From Candidatus Bathyarchaeota archaeon (GTDB taxonomy: Archaea; Thermoproteota; Bathyarchaeia; RBG-16-48-13; GCA-020355125), in contig DAOVAG010000018.1 in NCBI GenBank assembly GCA_030671165.1, forward strand, positions 1 through 10,260: 10,260 bases of DNA. The letters are read 5' to 3'. Under the pieces are notes generated by a model. It was given only the letters and a program-made list of their open reading frames with translations, searched no databases and was not told the DNA's origin. This document shows positions 7,196 through 10,260 of this stretch, piece by piece (position 1 is the stretch's first letter; each line of letters begins with the position of its first letter). The translations under genes and the position numbers were made by a program.

Positions 7196-7843
7196 TTACC
7201 TTCCATGGGTTAAATCTATTAATTCTTTATTTTTATTTATCCTAAGTTTAGATAAGAATAATGTAACTGATAGACAACTCTCGAGGGCTCTCCATTTGTT
7301 TTTCGAAAAACAAATTATAAGAGCATCTTCTTCAGATAGCTCGAAATTATAGCGTAAGGTATTTGCTAGTTCAGGATGGTTAAGAGATAAATCAGGATAC
7401 ACGGTTGGCACGATTAATCTCTCTTTTTTGAAAAGTAATATGATGGCGCCAGATGCTCCCGCTTTCACAGCTATATCGCGTAATTCTACAACAGGTTTTG
7501 GGATTAATTGATTCTGAAGGTGAATGATAAAGCTGTTGGCTTCTATTCCAAAACGCTCCAAATTTAGCTCCTTGACAGCTAAGATATCATTTTTTTTGAA
7601 TATTTTTTTTATGTATGCATGTCCAATTGAAGTTAATTCACTTCCAGATTTACTCGTTTTGAGATAGCCTTCACGTTTGAGATCAGTTAACATTAGCCTA
7701 ACTAGTCCTTCTCGGTGAGATAAGTCTAACATTTCCTTTAGGCGATATCGTCCAACTGGACCTTCACGTCTTATAATAATGAGAAGAAGAATGTTTTTTA
7801 TATCAGATCTTTTTTTGCGTTTACCAAGTTTTGTTTTTTTCAT
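7196..7843 (-). CDS. Winged-helix protein, probably DUF4443 family
   Basis: This 215-residue protein has a basic start (MKKTKLGKRKKR) and a predicted winged helix-turn-helix at about 14-82: GPVGRYRLKEMLDLSHREGLVRLMLTDLKREGYL, then a wing and SIGHAYIKKI. A compact C-terminal domain (about 100-200) contains LRDIAVKAGASGAIILLF, a basic loop, LIVPTVYP and a final segment EEDALIICFSKNKWRALESCLSVTLFL. The two-part layout and the RDIAVKAGASGA motif resemble archaeal DUF4443 proteins; I make that call from memory of the motif. It could be a transcription regulator whose C-terminal domain senses a ligand, but no target is visible. The ATG at 7843 lies 40 bases after the GPN gene stop and lacks a clear ribosome binding site. 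The stop nearly abuts the coiled-coil gene start. Confidence 0.75.
   Translation of the reverse strand: MKKTKLGKRKKRSDIKNILLLIIIRREGPVGRYRLKEMLDLSHREGLVRLMLTDLKREGYLKTSKSGSELTSIGHAYIKKIFKKNDILAVKELNLERFGIEANSFIIHLQNQLIPKPVVELRDIAVKAGASGAIILLFKKERLIVPTVYPDLSLNHPELANTLRYNFELSEEDALIICFSKNKWRALESCLSVTLFLSKLRINKNKELIDLTHGR
7198..7204 (-). promoter_or_regulatory. Ribosome binding site supporting an ATT start
   Basis: On the minus strand GGAAGGT overlaps the winged-helix gene stop and ends 7 bases before the ATT at 7190-7188. This spacing is what would be expected of a working site. It differs from the ideal GGAGGT by one extra A. Confidence 0.5.
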
Positions 7844-7864
7844 CTAGTTAAATATAGTTAAAAT

Positions 7865-7883
7865 CCCTTCTTAAAATTAAGGG
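7865..7883 (-). repeat. Small hairpin after the GPN gene stop
   Basis: On the minus strand CCCTT and AAGGG form a 5-bp stem around a 9-base AT-rich loop directly after the GPN-GTPase TAA. ATTTT follows. It may modulate readthrough into the winged-helix gene, but the stem is short and chance is a fair explanation. Confidence 0.2.
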
Positions 7884-8642
7884 TTAACTGATTTCTCTCC
7901 CTCCAGTGAAAATCCTCAACAGGATAGCGTGAAGATTAATAAATCCTAGTTTATTTTTGGATGAGATAGGTATTAATGAGAAAGATAAGCCGAGATTGGA
8001 GATCAGATGGAACATATCTCGACTTAAGAGACGTTGTGTTCCTGACAATTTGTCTTCTATTGCCAGGTCTAATGTATCCTCTGTGGTTCCCCATTCGAGA
8101 ATTTTGGTAAGTTCATTTTCTAGAATTAAATCTGTTTTTGAGAGAATGTAGATTTGAGGGATGAATAAGCGGAGGTGTACAGCTGCAGCTAAAAATAAAT
8201 TTGAGACATAGTTTAGAGGACTTCTAGAGAATGGAGCGTCGAAGAGGTATAGTATAGCTTTCTGACCCTCTAATAATTCATCTACGATATAAGGACCACT
8301 GGCTCTAAAAGCAAATAGCTCCATTTGTCCTGGTGTATCAATTAATACATAATCAGCGTTGATATCTTCAACTTCATCTTTGATAGTCTGGATCTCTGAA
8401 GCGATTAGATCGGTCGCCATTAATAAGGCTCCGTTTGGACCAAGTTGATATTTTCTTGCGAGTTCATTGATTGAAATGTATTCCCGAATGTCTATATCAG
8501 GTGTGTAGGGTAATTCTAAAACTCCTGGATCCAAGTTTACTGTGATAACATCTTGTCCTTTCAGTTTTAGCCAGTCCGAAAAAGCTGACGTTAGAAAAGA
8601 TTTTCCAGAACCAGCTGTTCCAATTATAAAAGTTGCATACAT
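7884..8642 (-). CDS. GPN-loop GTPase
   Basis: This 252-residue cytosolic GTPase belongs to the archaeal branch of the XAB1/Gpn family. Eukaryotic relatives help assemble and import RNA polymerase II; the archaeal role is unsettled. Motifs: Walker A GTAGSGKS at 8-15, VNLDPG at 35-40, DIREYI at 51-56, the defining insertion GPN at 68-70 within LGPNGALL, DTPGQME at 102-108 and SKTDL at 168-172 for guanine recognition, plus a C-terminal ISS (226-228) as the G5-like element. Relatives usually begin close to the P-loop. I chose the ATG at 8642 because GGTGA stands 8 bases before it; an upstream TTG (8657) and GTG (8654) would add only four or five residues and overlap that site. A promoter probably lies just upstream. 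Confidence 0.94.
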   Translation of the reverse strand: MYATFIIGTAGSGKSFLTSAFSDWLKLKGQDVITVNLDPGVLELPYTPDIDIREYISINELARKYQLGPNGALLMATDLIASEIQTIKDEVEDINADYVLIDTPGQMELFAFRASGPYIVDELLEGQKAILYLFDAPFSRSPLNYVSNLFLAAAVHLRLFIPQIYILSKTDLILENELTKILEWGTTEDTLDLAIEDKLSGTQRLLSRDMFHLISNLGLSFSLIPISSKNKLGFINLHAILLRIFTGGREIS

Positions 8643-8650
8643 TCGATGTT

Positions 8651-8655
8651 TCACC
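8651..8655 (-). promoter_or_regulatory. Ribosome binding site deciding the GPN-GTPase start
   Basis: GGTGA on the minus strand lies 8 bases upstream of the ATG at 8642. It makes that ATG preferable to the in-frame TTG at 8657 and GTG at 8654, which overlap or precede the site. Confidence 0.6.
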
Positions 8656-8688
8656 AATTATTAATAATCTTTGAAATATGTAGGCTTT

Positions 8689-8710
8689 TTTTATATTTTT
8701 TTATAAAAAA
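8689..8710 (-). promoter_or_regulatory. Probable internal promoter (tandem TATA-like elements) for the GPN gene
   Basis: In the 95-base gap after the CinA-fold gene the minus strand holds two adjacent TATA-like elements, TTTATAAA and AATATAAA. Starts would fall at about 8668-8680, giving a leader of roughly 25-40 bases that contains the GGTGA site. The block may therefore be at least two transcription units. Confidence 0.45.
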
Positions 8711-8717
8711 GGGTTAA
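8705..8717 (-). terminator. Possible T-rich terminator after the CinA-fold gene
   Basis: Some 20-30 bases beyond the stop codon the minus strand reads TTAACCC and then six T. Archaeal termination often relies on such T-runs without a hairpin. The run merges into the TATA-like segment assigned to the next gene, so the two readings compete or both apply. Confidence 0.3.
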
Positions 8718-8737
8718 GGGTAGTAAGTTCTCAGTGA

Positions 8738-9538
8738 TTAAAGTTCTTCTATTGTTCCACCGTTTTCATATATTAAGTGTGAGATGTTTTTTATGGCATT
8801 TTCAATTGTATTCTTCGTTTCTTTTTCGGATTTGGAGGTTGCGGTGAAGTGAAGTTCTAAGTGATGGCGTAATTTTGGATGTGATTTAATATAAACATCG
8901 GGGTTGTTATGCATTGTCGCATCTATGAGGGGGGCTATCTCTGATTCAACTATCCCCATGACCTTGAAATATCTTCCATGAACAAAGAGGTTTCCAATGG
9001 AGTCACGGATCATTGGAAGTACACTTTCTTTAAAGATAGCCTTCATCTCTCTAGGTACACCCGGAAGTGCTATGATCTTTGAAGAGTCAGTGTTCATAAT
9101 AACTCCAGGCGCCGTGCCTTCCGGGTTAGGTAAAGGAGTAGCCCCTCTAGGAAGGGTAGCCATTTTTAACCTTGCTGGAGTGAGCTCAATGGTCTTTGTT
9201 ATGTTTTTCTTATAATTACAGTATCTCGCTTTGACCATGGCTAGAGCTTCCTCATTAAGCTCTAAGAGTCTATTTAACGAAATTGAAATGGATTTTAAGG
9301 TTTTATCGTCAAAAGTTGGACCTAAACCACCAGTAGTAATAATGAAAGTTGGATTTCGTTTAAGTGTAGCTTGTAAGATAGAAGAGATCTCGTCAACATC
9401 ATCTCTTACGGTACTTATTCTTCGGACGATACCTCCTGAGCTTGAGATGTACTTTGCAATCCATTGAGCGTTCGTGTTTGTTATTTGTCCAATTAAAAGC
9501 TCGTTACCGATACTAATAATCTCGATGTTGCATATCAT
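8738..9538 (-). CDS. CinA N-terminal-domain (COG1058, MoaB/MogA-fold) protein
   Basis: This 266-residue protein matches the N-terminal half of bacterial CinA and has the molybdopterin-binding fold. It begins with IEIISIGNELLIGQITNTNAQW, a segment typical of the family. TTGGLGPTFDD at 68-78 is the main signature. NPEGTAPG at 138-145 and IIALPGVPREM at 155-165 complete the active-site region. The C-terminal nicotinamide-nucleotide amidase domain (PncC) of bacterial CinA is absent, as is usual in archaea. In bacteria the COG1058 domain has been linked to ADP-ribose pyrophosphatase activity, so salvage of NAD breakdown products is plausible; a molybdopterin role is less likely. The ATG follows the zinc-ribbon gene by six bases. 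The gap to the next gene suggests a transcription boundary. Confidence 0.9.
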   Translation of the reverse strand: MICNIEIISIGNELLIGQITNTNAQWIAKYISSSGGIVRRISTVRDDVDEISSILQATLKRNPTFIITTGGLGPTFDDKTLKSISISLNRLLELNEEALAMVKARYCNYKKNITKTIELTPARLKMATLPRGATPLPNPEGTAPGVIMNTDSSKIIALPGVPREMKAIFKESVLPMIRDSIGNLFVHGRYFKVMGIVESEIAPLIDATMHNNPDVYIKSHPKLRHHLELHFTATSKSEKETKNTIENAIKNISHLIYENGGTIEEL

Positions 9539-9544
9539 GAAGGG

Positions 9545-9751
9545 TTATTCCTTCTTAGAGAACCACCAGTCAAGATACTCTTTTCTTTTCTTTTTACGCT
9601 TATCATCATCATCTCGTGTATCTTGTCTCATCTTGTCTCTTAGTTCCATAATTTCTTGAGAAGTTAAGGATAAACCACAACTTTTACAGATATATCTCCT
9701 GAAGTATGAATCATGCTTCATCTCACCCCCACATTCTGGACAAAACGGCAT
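9545..9751 (-). CDS. Small zinc-ribbon protein
   Basis: This 68-residue protein has an N-terminal four-cysteine zinc ribbon: CPEC (Cys4, Cys7) and CKSC (Cys22, Cys25). A strongly charged helix follows with an acidic run (DDDD) and a basic run (KRKKKRK), and the end is aromatic (EYLDWWFSKKE). The ribbon resembles those of archaeal transcription and RNA-processing proteins such as RpoM/TFS N-termini, but I cannot assign a family. The second ribbon of TFS is missing, so it is not TFS itself. GGAGG stands nine bases before the ATG. It is the first gene of the minus-strand block and lies six bases from the CinA-fold gene, so the two are likely co-transcribed. A nucleic-acid or protein-contact role is inference. 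Confidence 0.82.
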   Translation of the reverse strand: MPFCPECGGEMKHDSYFRRYICKSCGLSLTSQEIMELRDKMRQDTRDDDDKRKKKRKEYLDWWFSKKE

Positions 9752-9760
9752 TATTTATAA

Positions 9761-9765
9761 CCTCC
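9761..9765 (-). promoter_or_regulatory. Ribosome binding site of the zinc-ribbon gene
   Basis: A perfect GGAGG (GGAGGT with the next base) is found on the minus strand 9 bases before the ATG at 9751. It confirms the start of this short gene. Confidence 0.7.
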
Positions 9766-9820
9766 ACATATTACGTATTACAAATTGATCTCCTAGAATT
9801 TTTACTTTATGGCTAGATTC

Positions 9821-9834
9821 AAGATATATTTTTT
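9821..9834 (-). promoter_or_regulatory. Candidate TATA box for the minus-strand gene block
   Basis: AAAAAATATATCTT on the minus strand would place a start near 9800, giving a leader of about 50 bases that contains the GGAGG site. The spacer is so AT-rich that other elements could serve instead. Confidence 0.35.
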
Positions 9835-10107
9835 GTGAAAAATTTATTATTTTTTTCTCATAAAAACAGATTTAATTATAAGATCTAAAACGTCGTTGAT
9901 AAAGATTGAATAATTGATAAATATTCGTTGAATACTATAAATCGACGAGTAAAATCGTATTTTGAGAAGTCCATGCAATGTCACGGAGAACAGTAGTTTA
10001 TTACCTAACGAACAATTGATTTATTTCTTTTTGATAAGAACGTAAATAAGATAAATGGTTGGATTATTGGATAATAAATTGCATGATGATTTTGCAAGAA
10101 AGATAAG

Positions 10108-10201
10108 TGGTGGGCCCGAAGGGACTCGAACCCTTGACATCAGGCTTCGAAGGCTTTCGCAAATAATGTTTCTGCGCCCTATCCAACTAGGCTACGGGCC
10201 C
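10108..10201 (-). tRNA. tRNA-Arg(UCG), interrupted by a 17-nt intron, CCA encoded
   Basis: The minus strand folds as a tRNA. The acceptor GGGCCCG pairs with CGGGCCC, followed by discriminator A and an encoded CCA (10110-10108). The D stem is GCCT/GGGC, and the T arm is AAGGG-TTCGAGT-CCCTT. The anticodon loop CTTCGAA carries UCG (10150-10148), which reads CGA and possibly CGG arginine codons. The 3' anticodon strand GCCTG needs CAGGC on the 5' side, but the gene shows CAG, then 17 extra bases, then GC. Removing these bases gives a complete cloverleaf of 77 bases including CCA. The intron therefore sits between positions 29 and 30, not at the usual 37/38. A TATA box lies about 27 bases upstream. 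Confidence 0.95.
10155..10171 (-). other. Non-canonical tRNA intron (position 29/30)
   Basis: The intron reads AAACATTATTTGCGAAA. Its ends are fixed because shifting either way breaks the anticodon stem. A bulge-helix-bulge can be drawn: bulges AG^A and AA^G with the cut after the second base, and a central helix of exon GCGC with intron GCGA (three pairs and a G-A mismatch). The flanking helices are weak: AGG/CCT outside and AA/TT inside. Such relaxed motifs need the heteromeric type of archaeal splicing endonuclease known from TACK and some other lineages. Confidence 0.85.
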
Positions 10202-10223
10202 ATATTTTAGTATAGAGGAGCCC

Positions 10224-10233
10224 TTTTTAAATA
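10224..10233 (-). promoter_or_regulatory. TATA box of the tRNA-Arg gene
   Basis: The minus strand reads TATTTAAAAA here, centred about 27 bases upstream of the first tRNA base. This is the normal archaeal spacing when transcription starts at or near the mature 5' end. Confidence 0.6.
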
Positions 10234-10260
10234 AGTGCATTGATAGGAGATTAAAATAAT

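Larger units (their letters stand above)
9752..10107. other. Non-coding AT-rich spacer between the zinc-ribbon gene and the tRNA
   Basis: These 356 bases hold no credible protein gene. They contain the leader and probable promoter of the zinc-ribbon gene at the left and the 3' flank of the tRNA at the right. In the middle is a slightly less AT-rich patch at about 9966-10010. It is preceded on the plus strand by a TATA-like ACTATAAAT (9934-9942) and followed by a T-rich stretch at 10021-10032, so a small plus-strand RNA is conceivable but unproven. No tRNA, C/D-box or repeat array was found. Confidence 0.5.

Noticed and set aside
8997..9467. Two plus-strand open frames opposite the CinA-fold gene
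   Set aside because: They mirror the conserved TTGGLGPTFDD and LPGVPREM regions on the other strand; no independent signals.
10083..10089. ATGATGA resembling a C box of a C/D guide RNA
   Set aside because: No matching D box (CTGA) at a usable distance before the tRNA, so a C/D RNA cannot be supported.
1..10260. Mobile elements, CRISPR arrays or defence genes
   Set aside because: No transposase motifs, terminal repeats, spaced direct repeats or defence domains were seen. All protein genes look like chromosomal archaeal genes.

Overview
The window is an AT-rich archaeal chromosome segment. The archaeal assignment rests on gene content: an SMC ATPase, a eukaryote/archaea-style cis-prenyltransferase, a DUF373 membrane protein, a COG1340-type coiled-coil protein, a GPN-loop GTPase and a stand-alone CinA/MoaB-fold protein. 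It is supported by TATA-box promoters, GGAGG/GGTGA-type ribosome binding sites, and a tRNA-Arg gene interrupted at a non-canonical site. An intron at 29/30 suggests the TACK or Asgard side of the Archaea rather than a typical euryarchaeon. No species can be named from the sequence alone.

Layout. Positions 1-2106 (minus) hold the N-terminal ~702 codons of smc, cut by the left edge: ABC half-head, first coiled-coil arm, hinge, and the first residues of the returning arm. Positions 2107-2491 are a divergent AT-rich spacer with two small inverted repeats, a TATA box and a strong Shine-Dalgarno site. They lead into the only plus-strand protein gene, an M24 (Xaa-Pro) peptidase at 2492-3559. It converges with a minus-strand block and stops 2 bp from it.

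The block from 9751 down to 3562 is eight co-directional genes. In transcription order they are: small zinc-ribbon protein, CinA-fold protein, GPN-loop GTPase, winged-helix protein (probably DUF4443), COG1340 coiled-coil protein, DUF373 membrane protein, methylthioadenosine/methylthioinosine phosphorylase, and undecaprenyl diphosphate synthase. Spacing is mostly tight. The last three overlap by four bases each (ATGA, then TTGA). The coiled-coil gene seems to start at an ATT five bases after the winged-helix stop. An internal promoter probably lies between the CinA and GPN genes. Positions 9752-10107 are a non-coding AT-rich spacer. At 10108-10201 is tRNA-Arg(UCG) on the minus strand with encoded CCA, its own TATA box, and a 17-nt intron in the 5' strand of the anticodon stem.

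The block looks like archaeal housekeeping: GTPase-assisted complex assembly, an uncharacterised winged-helix/coiled-coil pair, nucleotide and methylthio salvage, and the polyprenyl carrier lipid. I see no mobile elements, CRISPR arrays or defence genes. The most notable items are the tRNA intron, the probable ATT start, and the coupled genes of unknown role.
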